The position numbers were made by a program, and so were the translations under genes. 64,000 bases of DNA from Ktedonobacteria bacterium brp13 (GTDB lineage: Bacteria; Chloroflexota; Ktedonobacteria; Ktedonobacterales; Ktedonobacteraceae), in assembly GCA_015099395.1 (NCBI GenBank), contig AP024096.1:1612001-1676000 (forward strand), given 5' to 3'. The stretch's first letter is position 1. Each line of letters opens with the position of its first letter. Positions 24,277 through 33,668 of the stretch are shown here, in pieces. The notes beneath the pieces are model-generated. The model was given only the letters and a program-made list of their open reading frames with translations. It was not told where the DNA came from and did not search any database.

Positions 24277-27200
24277 ATGACTGAGTTTGATCAAAGGGGT
24301 CAAGTAAATTGGGGCTTCCAACAAAATGCAGGCCATGATATCATCAATCACTATCCCAAGGCTGCCTGGATCCCACCAGTAATGCTGCCTCCGCGTGCGC
24401 AATCCTTTGTGGGCCGTGAGGAGGAACTGGCTTGGCTCCTCCAGCAGTTAAGGCGTGAAGGTGGGGTAACGCTGGCGCTCTGTGGCCCTGGCGGTATGGG
24501 CAAGACCGCGCTTGCCGCTGAAGCACTGACCCGTGTGGTTGCACAGAAGGATTGGTTGGCCCGCTTTCCTGGGGGCATCTTCTATCATTCCTTCTATGCC
24601 TCCCCATCACTTGCTGCTGCCTTTGAGGACCTAGCACGCGTTTTTGGAGAAGATCCTGGTGTTGATCCACACCGTTCTGCTGTGCGTGCTTTGAGCCGTC
24701 GCCGCACCATTCTGGTGTTTGATGGTGTCGAAGTCCTTGACGATCTGCTCCCATTGCAGGATCTGGGTGGACAGCATTTCGTGCTCTTGCTTTCCCGTCG
24801 CCGATCAGATGCCCCCGACCAAGCACATCGCTGCGATCTGAGTGTCCTTCCTCAGGAGCAAGCCATCAGACTACTACAGGATTTGGCGGGTCCACATGCA
24901 TCTGATCGCCAGAGTGTGGAGCGACTCGTGGAACATATCGATGGCTATCCGCTGGCCTTACAACTCATCGGGAGCTATCTATCCTCCCGTCAGGAGGAAG
25001 TCGCAGATTACTTATGCTGGTTTGAGGAAGAAGGATTGGCGGCGATGCACCAGGGGGAGCATCAACGACAGAGTGTCCCTGTACTTCTCCAACGGACCTA
25101 TGCTGCCCTAACATCCAATGAGCAAGCGGTATTTCTGGTCTTGGGGTTGCTAGCTTCTGCCCCTTTTCCGATAGCGTTAATCCAAGGTATCCTCGACCTG
25201 CCTGAACGAGGGATGCGACAGGCTCTCGGCTCGCTGATCAATCTGAGTGTGCTGCGTCGCTCCGACGTGGGTGATGAAGGCTATGAAGTCAGTCATCCCC
25301 TGGTGCATACCTTCGTTACCGAGTGTCTCTCATCCCAGAAGCCTGTTGCTTCTGCTCCTTCCCCTGACACGATCACTACGTGGAGAGAACGACTCCTCAC
25401 CTCGCTGGCGACCCACTTTGACCAGAGTGATCCCTATGATCAAGCCCTAGTTCTCTGGCATCCCCATATCCAGCCCCTCCTCGTTGCGGAATTCCTGATT
25501 GCCGCACAGCCCCTTAAAGCCGCACGTCTGTTCCATGCGGTCGGCTTTGCTGTTTTTACACAGGGCAAGTATGTCGAAGCCGAACCGTTATACCAACGCG
25601 CTCTAACGATCTTTGAGCAACAGTTGGGTCCATTCCATCCTGACGCCGCAGCCAGTCTGAATAACCTGGCGATGCTCTACAAGGCACAGGGCAAATATGC
25701 CCAAGCCGAACCGTTATACCAACGCGCCTTGACCATCTGGGAGCAGCAGTTAGGTCCATTCCATCCCAACACGGCGAGCAGCCTGAATAACCTGGCAATG
25801 CTCTATAAGGCGCAGGGCAAGTATGCCGAGACAGAACCGTTGTACCAGCGCTCCTTGGAGATCTTTGAGCAGCAGCTGGGACCAACTCATCCCGACACGG
25901 CGAGAAGCCTGAACAATCTGGCCGCACTCTATCACACACAGGGCAAATATGCCCAAGCAGAACCGCTGTACCAGCGTACCCTGGCCATCTGGGAGCAGCA
26001 GTTGAGTCCTGAGCATCCTTATGTGACCTCTCCACTCCATGGACTGGCGATGCTCTATAAGGCGCAGGGTAAGTATGCCGGGGCGGAGCCGCTCTATCAG
26101 CGAGCCTTGCACATCTGTGAGCAGCAGCTGGGACCAACGCATCCCACCACAGCGAATAGCCTGAACAACCTGGCAGGACTCTATGAATCGCAGGGCAAGT
26201 ATGCCGAGGCCGAACCGCTCTACCAACGCGCCCTGGCGATCAGGGAGCAGAAACTGGGTTACTCCCATCCCGACACTGCTCAGAGTTTGAATAACTTGGC
26301 TTTTTTATATAACTCGCAGGGCAAGTATGCCGAGGCCGAACCGTTGTACCAGTGCGCCTTGGAGATCCGAGAGCAGCAACTGGGACCAACTCATCCCGAC
26401 ACGGCGAGCAGCCTGAACAACCTGGCCTTTTTATATGAAGAGCAGGGCAAATATACCCAAGCGGAGCCGTTATACCAACGAGCCCTGGTCATCTGGGAGC
26501 AGGAGTTGGGCGCCTCTCATCCTCACACCGCAAGCTGCCTCTATAACCTGGCAGGACTCTATCAAGCGCAGGGCAAGTATGCCGAAGCCGAACCGTTGTT
26601 TGTGCGCGCTCTAGCGATCAAGGAGCAGAAGCTGGGTATCATCCATCCTAACACGGTGGCAAGCCTCAACATCCTGGTGGCATTCTATCAAGCGCAGGGC
26701 AAATATGCCGAGGCCGAATGGCTGTTGCAGCGCGTCCAGGCTATCCGGGAGCACCAGCTGGGTGCTACTCATCTGGACACCGCAAGCAACCTCAACAATC
26801 TGGCTCTCTTATACTATGAGCAGGGCAAATACGCCGAGGCCGAACCGTTGTTGCAGCGTGCCCTGGCGATCTGCGAGCAGCAACTGGGAGCCACCCATCC
26901 TGACACGGCCCAAAGCCTCAACAACCTGGCAGCGCTCTATCACACGCAGGGCAAGTACGCCGAAGCCGAACCGTTGTACCAGCGGGCCCTGGCAATCAGA
27001 GAGCAGCAACTGAGAGCCCGCCATCCTGACACCGCTCGCAGCCTCAACAACCTGGCGGAACTCTATCGAGCGCAGGGCAAGTACGCCGAAGCTGAACCGT
27101 TGTTGAAGCGGGCCCTGGCAATTTATGAGCAGCACCTGGGAGCCAGCCATCCTGACACGGCTCTGAGCCTCAATAATCTGGCGGAACTCTATCGAGCGCA

Positions 27201-27495
27201 GGGCAAGTACGCCGAAGCCGAACCGTTGTACCAGCGGGCCCTGACGATCAGAGAGCAGCAGTTGGGAGCCAGCCATCCTGACACCGCTCGCAGCCTCAAC
27301 AACCTGGCGGCACTCTACCACACGCAGGGCAAGTACGCCGAAGCCGAACCGTTGTACCAGCGGGCCCTGGCGATCGTTGAGAACATCCTAGGTCAAAACC
27401 ATCCCAGCGCCCAAACCGTTCGTGCGAATTATACCTCCCTTCTCCGGGCCATGGAACACGATGGAGAAGCAAAGCAGCGAGAAGAAGGTTTCTAA
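24277..27495 (+). CDS. STAND (NB-ARC) ATPase with 15 TPR units, NLR-like receptor
   Basis: 1072 residues in three parts. Residues 1-30 hold the FQQNAGHDIINHY motif shared with the preceding small protein. An NB-ARC/STAND ATPase follows: FVGREEELAWL (44-54), P-loop CGPGGMGKTALA (69-80), Walker B TILVFDGVEVLDD (145-157), LLSRR (sensor), GYPLALQLIGSYL (GxP motif) and a winged helix ending in a YEVSHPLVHTF motif. From about 428 come 15 TPR units of 42 residues (consensus QGKYAEAEPLYQRALAI then EQQLGxxHPDTAxSLNNLA). Such proteins are kept off by ADP and assemble when the repeats sense a ligand. ATG 24277 is preferred over 24241 because it starts the shared motif. It lies 10 bases after its partner gene. 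Confidence 0.88.
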   Translation: MTEFDQRGQVNWGFQQNAGHDIINHYPKAAWIPPVMLPPRAQSFVGREEELAWLLQQLRREGGVTLALCGPGGMGKTALAAEALTRVVAQKDWLARFPGGIFYHSFYASPSLAAAFEDLARVFGEDPGVDPHRSAVRALSRRRTILVFDGVEVLDDLLPLQDLGGQHFVLLLSRRRSDAPDQAHRCDLSVLPQEQAIRLLQDLAGPHASDRQSVERLVEHIDGYPLALQLIGSYLSSRQEEVADYLCWFEEEGLAAMHQGEHQRQSVPVLLQRTYAALTSNEQAVFLVLGLLASAPFPIALIQGILDLPERGMRQALGSLINLSVLRRSDVGDEGYEVSHPLVHTFVTECLSSQKPVASAPSPDTITTWRERLLTSLATHFDQSDPYDQALVLWHPHIQPLLVAEFLIAAQPLKAARLFHAVGFAVFTQGKYVEAEPLYQRALTIFEQQLGPFHPDAAASLNNLAMLYKAQGKYAQAEPLYQRALTIWEQQLGPFHPNTASSLNNLAMLYKAQGKYAETEPLYQRSLEIFEQQLGPTHPDTARSLNNLAALYHTQGKYAQAEPLYQRTLAIWEQQLSPEHPYVTSPLHGLAMLYKAQGKYAGAEPLYQRALHICEQQLGPTHPTTANSLNNLAGLYESQGKYAEAEPLYQRALAIREQKLGYSHPDTAQSLNNLAFLYNSQGKYAEAEPLYQCALEIREQQLGPTHPDTASSLNNLAFLYEEQGKYTQAEPLYQRALVIWEQELGASHPHTASCLYNLAGLYQAQGKYAEAEPLFVRALAIKEQKLGIIHPNTVASLNILVAFYQAQGKYAEAEWLLQRVQAIREHQLGATHLDTASNLNNLALLYYEQGKYAEAEPLLQRALAICEQQLGATHPDTAQSLNNLAALYHTQGKYAEAEPLYQRALAIREQQLRARHPDTARSLNNLAELYRAQGKYAEAEPLLKRALAIYEQHLGASHPDTALSLNNLAELYRAQGKYAEAEPLYQRALTIREQQLGASHPDTARSLNNLAALYHTQGKYAEAEPLYQRALAIVENILGQNHPSAQTVRANYTSLLRAMEHDGEAKQREEGF
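25556..27391 (+). repeat. 126-bp tandem DNA repeat coding the TPR array (15 units)
   Basis: Fifteen in-frame units of 126 bp, each reading AGGGCAARTAYGCC near its start. Units 11-15 (about 26815-27391) are nearly identical at the DNA level, while the first units differ more. This points to recent expansion by unequal recombination at the 3' side. Confidence 0.92.
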
Positions 27496-27736
27496 TCTTG
27501 TTTTCTGTGCTCGAAATTGTCCTGGCTTGATTCAGTTGGAAGTGTGTGAAAAACGTTCCAGCCTGTTGAAAAAGTCTGTGCTGAGTTTATTGAAGAACAC
27601 GTGAGTTTGGCTGAACATCAGTTTACGCTGAGGAGATAAACGAGCAAAAAGAAGATTTTCAGGCAAAAGGAGATAGTTGAGGTTGACAAGAGCGAGGAAC
27701 GTGCAGTGCAATGAGAGGCGAGGAGGAGTATCAACA

Positions 27737-28033
27737 ATGATAGGCTTGAAAGAGCGGGCCTTTACCCCATTCGTCGCGGTGTCGCTGGAGGAGCTCGTTC
27801 CCCAGGATCATTTTTACCGACACCTCCAAAAAGTGCTGGACCTCTCGTTCGTCTATGACCTGGTGCGTGAGTCTTACGCAGCCGTTGGACGACCATCAGT
27901 TGATCCGGTGGTGTTCTTTAAGCTCCAACTGGTCATGTTTTTTGAAGACATCCGCTCCGAACGCCTGCTGATGCGTCAGGTGGCGGATCGGTTACGTGTG
28001 CGCTGGTATGTCGGGGTGGTATGTGGGCTATGA
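27737..28033 (+). pseudogene. IS1182-family transposase, first part (frameshifted)
   Basis: ATG 27737 follows GAGGAGGAG. MIGLKERAFTPFVAVSLEELV, VGRPSVDPVVFFKLQLVMFF and SERLLMRQVADRLRVRWYVG are the DUF772-type N-terminal domain. After WYVG the sequence repeats 'TGGTATGT(C/G)GGG': a 13-bp duplication at about 28005-28030 shifts the frame, and this part ends at 28033. The intact gene should read RVRWYVGYDLDEPLPDHS. Confidence 0.8.
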
Positions 28034-29500
28034 TCTGGATGAGCCTCTGCCTGATCATTCAACCCTCAGCAAGATTCGCACCCGCTACGGCCTGGAGGTG
28101 TTTCGGCACTTCTTCGAGGCCATTGTCGAACAATGTCAGCAAGCCAAGTTGGTCTGGGGCAAGGAGTTGTACTTTGACGCCACGCAAATCGAGGCCAATG
28201 CCGATCTCGATTCGCTGGCACCGCGTTTTGCCGTTGAGGCTCGTGAAGCGATCCAAGACCACCTCACCACCCTGTTTTCCTCTGAGTCGACAATGCTTGA
28301 GAAAACTGAAGAAACGCACAGGGACTCCGCCGTTCTCGAACCCGTCTCGCAGAAGGAAACCGTTCCAGAACCCTTCCTGCTCCCCACATCCCTTTCCCAG
28401 ACGCGGCGTGAGGAACTTGCTGCCAACAACGCCACTCACAACGCCACTCGCCACGATTGGATCGCTGAGGAGGGTCGGCCTCAGCGAGAAGTCCATGGCG
28501 TCTATCAACGGACGGCGGACCTGCGGATGAGCACCACTGATCCCGATGCCACTCCCATGCGTCTCAAAGGAGGGGGCACCCACCTGGGCTATCATACCCA
28601 CTACGTCGTCGATGGGGGGGGAAATCGGATTATCCTGTCGGTACTCGTGGTGCCAGGGGAGGTCAATGACAATCAGCCCATTCTCGATCTGATCTGGCGA
28701 ACGGTGTTCCGCTGGCATATTCGACCGGCACAGGCAACGGGTGACATGATGTACGGAACCATCGAGATTATCAAAGCCTTGGAGGATGCTCATATCCGCG
28801 CCTCTATTCCCATCGCCGAGAGAGGACAACGTCCTGGCTATTATGGATCGGCGCAGTTCACCTATGATGCAGTCCATGATCAGTTTTACTGTCCTCAAGG
28901 ACAAATCTTGCGGGCAGCGTACCGCCTGGAGGAGTCGCAGGAAGTGCAATATCGCGCGGATGCTGCTATCTGTAACGCTTGCCCAGTGAAGAGTGCCTGT
29001 ACCGAAAGTAACCGCGGTCGGCATGTCCATCGCCCTTTTTGGGCCGACTACCTGGACCGTGTGAGAGCCTACGAATCCACCTTTGCGTATCAAAAAGCGC
29101 TCAACAAACGCAAAGTGTGGGTTGAACCACTCTTTGGGGAGGGCAAGCAGTGGCATGGGATGCGGCGATTTCGTTTACGACGACTCTGGCGGGTCAACTG
29201 TGAGGCGCTAGTGATTGCCTCTGGACAGAATCTTAAACGTCTCCTCCAGAAGCGAGGGTGGGGGCGACGCCCGTTTCCTACCCAGGCAATGGCGATAGTG
29301 CCACCTCCCAACTGGGAGGCAGAAGAATTCTTCAGAAACACCCACAAGAGAAAGGCTGCTGTGGCCTTGACGACCTTGACGGCCTTGACAGCCTTGACGG
29401 CCTTGACGGCCATATTCAGCTCCAGCAAGACGTGTTTCACCACGCCAAAGAGGTGTTTTTCTCTTTTCATTACAAATATTCCTTACTTTCTGTATTTTAG
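28020..29500 (+). pseudogene. IS1182-family transposase, catalytic part
   Basis: Continues in the +1-shifted frame: YDLDEPLPDHSTLSKIRTRYG, LYFDATQIEANADLDS (first Asp), GYHTHYVVDGGGNRIILSV, ATGDMMYGTIEIIKAL (second Asp), a Cys cluster ICNACPVKSACT and KRKVWVEPLFGEGKQWHGMRRFR (Glu). The tail has a tripeptide repeat LTALTALTALTA coded by 9-bp units (29364-29411) and then runs into IS end sequence. Because of the duplication upstream the copy is probably inactive unless a frameshift is tolerated. Confidence 0.8.
29364..29411. repeat. 9-bp tandem repeat (five copies) in the IS1182 transposase tail
   Basis: Five units of GCCTTGACG (with two single-base variants) code ALT tripeptides. This is the second unrelated transposase in the window that holds an in-frame 9-bp repeat (see 16990-17069). 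Confidence 0.88.
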
Positions 29501-29804
29501 ATGTATTTTGCTGTTTTTTTAACTTATCCCTCTTTTCTCTGGATTTCCCCTTTTTCGGGAGAACGTTTGAGACTTTTTAGCTCAGGCTTTCTTATAAACT
29601 CAACAAGGAGTTTTTCAACAGGCTGCTTCGTTTGTTGTACTCATCCATTCACACCGCACCAACCCCCTCTGGACAGCCACATGCGTGTGCGTAGTGCCGT
29701 CTGGAAATCAACGTCCGGAAACGTGCCTCCTCCGATGAGTTCTGATACAATAAACTCATCAAATAGAGAGCGAGGGAAACCACGACAATGAAAATTGGCT
29801 ACAT

Positions 29805-30040
29805 GGCCCATTTCCAACGTCGATGACACCAGGGGCAACATAGTTATAATATTGCTGGAATACTTACCTATGGTATACAATAGCGGCAATAAAGGCATTT
29901 CCTTTGGAGAATAGGGGGTGGCAAAAGACCATTTACCATCTTATCTTTTTAGGATTCACCTTGTCTTTGGCGTTTTGTGAGCTTATATAGCTGGGATATA
30001 ACTATCTTGCCCCTGGCGTCATCGACGTTGGAAATGGGCC
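29805..30040. repeat. 236-bp inverted-repeat element (MITE-like)
   Basis: GGCCCATTTCCAACGTCGAT (29805-29824) and onward is repeated as complement at 29995-30040 over about 46 bp with two or three differences; both arms continue AGGGGCAA.ATAGTTATA. Inside is no gene. The stretch 29626-29804 to its left also holds no recognised gene. Confidence 0.75.
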
Positions 30041-30057
30041 AACATAGAGCGTAAGGT

Positions 30058-30130
30058 GTCGCTTATCGTCACACATTTCTGGCAGCTTTTTTCACGAATA
30101 TTTGGCGAAACCTCGCTTATCGTCACAGAT
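30058..30130 (+). repeat. Short direct repeat
   Basis: TCGCTTATCGTCACA occurs at about 30059 and again at 30112, each followed after a few bases by ATATTTGGC(G/C)AAACC. The pair may be a duplicated operator or a recombination scar just before an MFS remnant. Confidence 0.45.
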
Positions 30131-30136
30131 ATTTGG

Positions 30137-30250
30137 CCAAACCTTGTGCTTCACGGCGAGGCGCTGCAGATCGGCCAGTTGATGAGCGCGCAGGCTGCGG
30201 GCGGACTGCTCGGAGGACTCCTGCTGGGATGGCTGGGGCAGCGGATGATA
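30137..30250 (+). pseudogene. MFS transporter scrap
   Basis: Encodes GQLMSAQAAGGLLGGLLLGWLGQRM, the glycine-rich transmembrane helix and GQR loop typical of major facilitator transporters. The frame loses similarity at about 30250 and has no start. Everything up to 30675 is otherwise without a recognised gene. A C-terminal MFS piece is found separately at 52294-52908. Confidence 0.45.
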
Positions 30251-30675
30251 TCTGCCACCGATAGATATGGCCGTTGGTGCCGAAGAAGGAAGCGGCACAA
30301 CATCCCCACGCTCCCATCTTTACCCGGTTCCCAAGCAACCGATGTGGCAGGAGACAGAAGAGTAGTCCAGCTGACCCTTCGCCTGGTACGAGGAAACCTC
30401 TCTACTTATTCTACCTCTGAGCCTAGCGAATCTACAGATTGGTAGATTTTATTCCACTCTCTACAAGCACAGGCAGAGATGTCTGTCAAACTTCCTGTAA
30501 GTGTGAACGTGCTACACATAGTGATGTTTCGCGTGACGCATCATGGGGCGGAGAAAGGCAGAAGTGTCATGTCCTATCGGGGCAAGCTCTCGACTGGATC
30601 GGTACTATACAGGTGTTGATGTGGTGTGTCCGTGTAGTCCCTCCCTGTTACAAGGGAAGTGTTGAGAGGCTAAAA

Positions 30676-31665
30676 ATGGCAGTGCATTCTCTCAAGGCTG
30701 AGCCGAAGAATCTTCATGGCTTTTTTTCTCGTGACCTTTCCGCTGTTCTGACCGTTGACACGGGCGATACCGTCCGCTACGAAACACTGGATGCTGGCTG
30801 GGGGGCGCTTCAACAGGCGAAGACTTTGGGCATTCCCCAGGACTTTGCGCCCCGGGATCGCCAAAGAGATTTTGGCCACGCCCTCACTGGTCCTCTCGCC
30901 GTGCGTGGCGCTGAGCCGGGTATGACCTTGGAAGTGCGGGTCAACCGAATCCGCACGGGCACTTGGGGCTGGTCGGCCGGGCCTGGATTGCCCAGCCAGA
31001 TGGATGAAAGGCTGGGCTTCGCAAAGGCCCCAAGTGGCCCACCGGCGGTGATCACGGTACCCACTGGAGATCAAGCGACGATGTGGTCCCTGGACCCAAA
31101 CCAAGGCTTGGCTCATAACCGACTTGGTCAGACGCTTCGCATGCGCCCGTTCATGGGCGTCATGGGAATGCCCGCCAATGAGCCGGACGTGCAAACCACC
31201 TTTCCGCCACGATTCTGCGGAGGGAACCTGGACTGCAAAGAACTCGTGGAACAAAGCCGGTTGTACCTGCCGATTGCTGTGGAAGGAGGACTGTTTTCTC
31301 TTGGTGACGGGCATGCCGTTCAAGGGGATGGAGAGGTGGCGGGACCGGCATTGGCCTGTCCGATGGAGTTGGTCGAGCTTGAGTTCCATCTCCATACGCG
31401 TATGCAATTGTCTCTGCCTCGCGCGTTCACCCCGGCAGGTTGGCTCACCTTTGGGTTTCACGAGGATTTGAATGAGGCCTGGGTCATAGCAACCCGAGAA
31501 ATGGTGCAGTTAATGGGTGAGTTCTATCAGCTGCAACCGAAAGAAGCACTCGCTCTGGCCAGTCTGGTGATGGATTTGCGGATCACCCAGGTGGTCAATG
31601 GGGTTCGTGGCGTGCATGCGCTTCTTGCGCATGATGCAATTGATGACAGTAAGAACGGAGTGTGA
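30676..31665 (+). CDS. Acetamidase/formamidase family protein
   Basis: A 329-residue enzyme of the FmdA_AmdA family, which hydrolyses short-chain amides to ammonia and a carboxylate in the cytosol. Features: LTVDTGDTVRYETLDAGWG near the start, FGHALTGPLAVRGAEPGMTLEV, FMGVMGMPANEP, PPRFCGGNLDCKELVEQSRLYLPI (conserved Cys and NLD motif), LFSLGDGHAVQGDGEVAG and a C-terminal LASLVMDLRITQVVNGVRGVHALL. The length is normal. ATG 30676 is chosen because family similarity begins at once; upstream in-frame codons are unrelated. The next frame begins 2 bases after its stop, suggesting an old operon. Confidence 0.88.
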   Translation: MAVHSLKAEPKNLHGFFSRDLSAVLTVDTGDTVRYETLDAGWGALQQAKTLGIPQDFAPRDRQRDFGHALTGPLAVRGAEPGMTLEVRVNRIRTGTWGWSAGPGLPSQMDERLGFAKAPSGPPAVITVPTGDQATMWSLDPNQGLAHNRLGQTLRMRPFMGVMGMPANEPDVQTTFPPRFCGGNLDCKELVEQSRLYLPIAVEGGLFSLGDGHAVQGDGEVAGPALACPMELVELEFHLHTRMQLSLPRAFTPAGWLTFGFHEDLNEAWVIATREMVQLMGEFYQLQPKEALALASLVMDLRITQVVNGVRGVHALLAHDAIDDSKNGV

Positions 31666-31666
31666 T

Positions 31667-31786
31667 ATGAAAGCCGCTTACATTGGACACCCCGGTCCGC
31701 CAGAGTCCATTCGCTATGGGGAGTTACCGGCATCTGTGGTTGGAGAGCAGGATGTCCTTGTGAAGGTCGCTGCAGTGACGGGGTGA
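31667..31786 (+). pseudogene. Quinone oxidoreductase / zinc-type alcohol dehydrogenase N-terminal stump
   Basis: ATG 31667 has GGAG in front and overlaps the acetamidase end region. MKAAYIGHPGPPESIRYGELP, then DVLVKVAAVTG, is the N-terminal strand set of NADPH:quinone reductases (MDR family). The expected 'GVNPVDTYIR' is replaced by a stop and unrelated sequence. The rest of the gene is missing. Confidence 0.6.
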
Positions 31787-32462
31787 TAACATTTTTTCCT
31801 GCTGTTTTTCCCGCTAAGAATAGGGAAATGCATGCAAAAGAGGTGTATTCAGCCAGGATTGGTCCAAGGACCACCAGAAAATTGATTCTGGTCTCTCGTT
31901 TTCTCGAACAAACCTTTGTGCTCAGCTTTCCGAGGAGTGTACGCACTCTATAAAAAGCATCTCTTCTTAGGAAATACCGCTGGAATGCCTTCATTCTTGT
32001 CATTTCTCAGGTAAATTGGCGCGTTTCTCTCAGATAATTTGCCGACAATTGGCTTGAGGAGTGCATTGAGACGATTTATGAGAAAAATTTCTCTCTTATA
32101 ATATGGCGGTACAATTTCATCTCATCTCTTTGATGCTTTTCAGAACAATGCAACAGCCCATTTTGTAAGCATAAAATGGCGTCCATTTCGAGCAGGTGCT
32201 TCGATCACGAGAACTGCGGCGAGAAGCAAATTGTGGCGGATGCCCAGTGAAGCATGACCACTCACACGCAGGTCACCACTCTCTGCTTTCAATGGGGTAA
32301 CGCACATGAAGTAGGCCGAAGGCTCGGTCCCATTGCTGGCCCTTTTCCATCGTCCCCCCTTCCCGACATACGGGCGGCATGTTTCCATGGGCTTGCCAGA
32401 CTTTTTTGGAGAGAAGAAATCGGTCCTTGTATCGAGTGTGTCATCTTTGTGTGTCATCTTTC
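31787..32462. other. Intergenic region, no recognised gene
   Basis: About 675 bases with only incidental short frames. It probably includes the breakpoint that removed the oxidoreductase. No repeat or RNA structure was recognised. Confidence 0.4.
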
Positions 32463-33410
32463 TCATTGCCCAGAGAAGGCGAGTGTTTTTCCTCGCAGCC
32501 GTTGTACGTCGCGTATGGGAGGGACGCCAAAGAGGCTTCTGTACTCGCGATTGAAGTAGGAGGCGTCCTGGTATCCCACACGATAGGCCACACTTGCGGC
32601 GTCGAGATTTTCGTTCAACATGAGACGACGAGCCTCCTGGAGCCGCAACCGTTTTTGGAATTGCAAGGGACTCATCGCCGTGACCTCCTTGAAGTGGTGG
32701 TGCAACCCGGAGACGCTCATGCCAAGCTCACGTGCGAGATCCTCGATGTGCAGTGGCTGGTCAAAGTTCTGACGAATACGTGCGACAGCTCTCGCGATGT
32801 CTGATGTGTATCCTCCCATGATTGCCAGGTGGCGGAGCCGATCCCCCTGCTCTCCCATGAGGAGACGGTAGACGATTTCCCGTGTAACGAGCGGCAGCAG
32901 GACTGGTGCTTCGGAAGGGGCATCCAGGAGTCGGAGGAGCCGCACGGCAGCGTCCAACACATTTTTATCTAACAAACTGACAGCAATGGCTCTTGCATCC
33001 GCCTGCTTTCTCGGAGAGGTGTACCCCGCTTCCAGCAGAACTGAACTTACGACGGTGGGAGGGAGTTCCAGGCGCAAGCTCAGGTAGGGCTGGACTTTTG
33101 AGGCTTCCAGAACCTGGCCGATGCTGGGGAGCTCGATGGTGGCCAGCAGGTAATGCCAGGGATCGTAGCGATAGCGGCTTTCGCCGAACAGAACCATTTT
33201 GCTACCCTGCGCAATCACGCACAAGGATGGCGTGGACACTCCATGTAATGGCTCCGTTGGTGCGGAGGCGCGGGCCAGGTGCAGCCCGGGGAGTGGCTCT
33301 TCTACCCCATCTTCGGGCACAACTCGCCCTATCCGCTCCACCAGTTCCTCACGATAGGCTTGTTGCATCACGGTCTGGCGTTCTCGCCGCTGATCATCTC
33401 GTGCATCCAT
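32463..33410 (-). CDS. AraC-family transcriptional regulator
   Basis: A 315-residue regulator. Residues 20-205 form the AraC_N (cupin-like) effector domain (GLHLARASAPTEPLHGVSTPSLCVIAQGSK, YRYDPWHYLLATIELP). The C-terminal 100 residues hold two helix-turn-helix motifs: LHIEDLARELGMSVSGLHHHFKEVTAMSPLQFQKRLRLQEAR and DAASVAYRVGYQDASYFNREYRSLFGVPP. It is divergent from the split-barrel protein and aldo/keto reductase genes at 33669 and 34087, so those are its likely targets. Confidence 0.9.
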   Translation of the reverse strand: MDARDDQRRERQTVMQQAYREELVERIGRVVPEDGVEEPLPGLHLARASAPTEPLHGVSTPSLCVIAQGSKMVLFGESRYRYDPWHYLLATIELPSIGQVLEASKVQPYLSLRLELPPTVVSSVLLEAGYTSPRKQADARAIAVSLLDKNVLDAAVRLLRLLDAPSEAPVLLPLVTREIVYRLLMGEQGDRLRHLAIMGGYTSDIARAVARIRQNFDQPLHIEDLARELGMSVSGLHHHFKEVTAMSPLQFQKRLRLQEARRLMLNENLDAASVAYRVGYQDASYFNREYRSLFGVPPIRDVQRLRGKTLAFSGQ

Positions 33411-33668
33411 CGCATGTCCTCTCCTATTGCTCTCTCATCTCTCTAGAAAGATTTGCAGAATCCTCCAATCATTTTCGACAATCATTCTATCACCCAGAGC
33501 TTTGATGCGTCTATACTATTCCCAGGCGGGGTACCTGCCACTCTGTTTGGGAATAGTCTGCTGGACTTTTGTTCAAGAACAGAGCCGGTGGCGAACCTGC
33601 ATGGTGTACGGTCTCTCATGGCCGTGAAAAGCAGCGAACACTGAAGAACGGAAGGAGTTCTCTTATAT
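33411..33668. promoter_or_regulatory. Divergent promoter region between araC-type gene and the oxidoreductase genes
   Basis: The 258-base gap separates leftward and rightward genes and should carry both promoters and the AraC-type operator. I could not place a clear -35/-10 pair with confidence. Confidence 0.35.

Larger units (their letters stand above)
27559..29625 (+). mobile_element. IS1182-family insertion sequence
   Basis: The left end CAGCCTGTTGAAAAAGTC (27559) matches the complement of the right end (to 29625: GAGTTTTTCAACAGGCTG). The matching continues through TGAGTTTAT. It is about 2.07 kb. The transposase is frameshifted by an internal duplication (see the transposase entries). No clear target duplication was identified. 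The 27496-27558 gap has no gene. Confidence 0.82.

Noticed and set aside
25556..27321. Long minus-strand frames opposite the TPR array and other genes
   Set aside because: They are shadows of the repeat-coding strand, with no ribosome-binding sites or family similarity.
25556..27391. Regular repeats resembling a CRISPR array
   Set aside because: The 126-bp period, continuous open frame and TPR consensus show a protein repeat; there are no short palindromic repeats with unique spacers and no cas genes.
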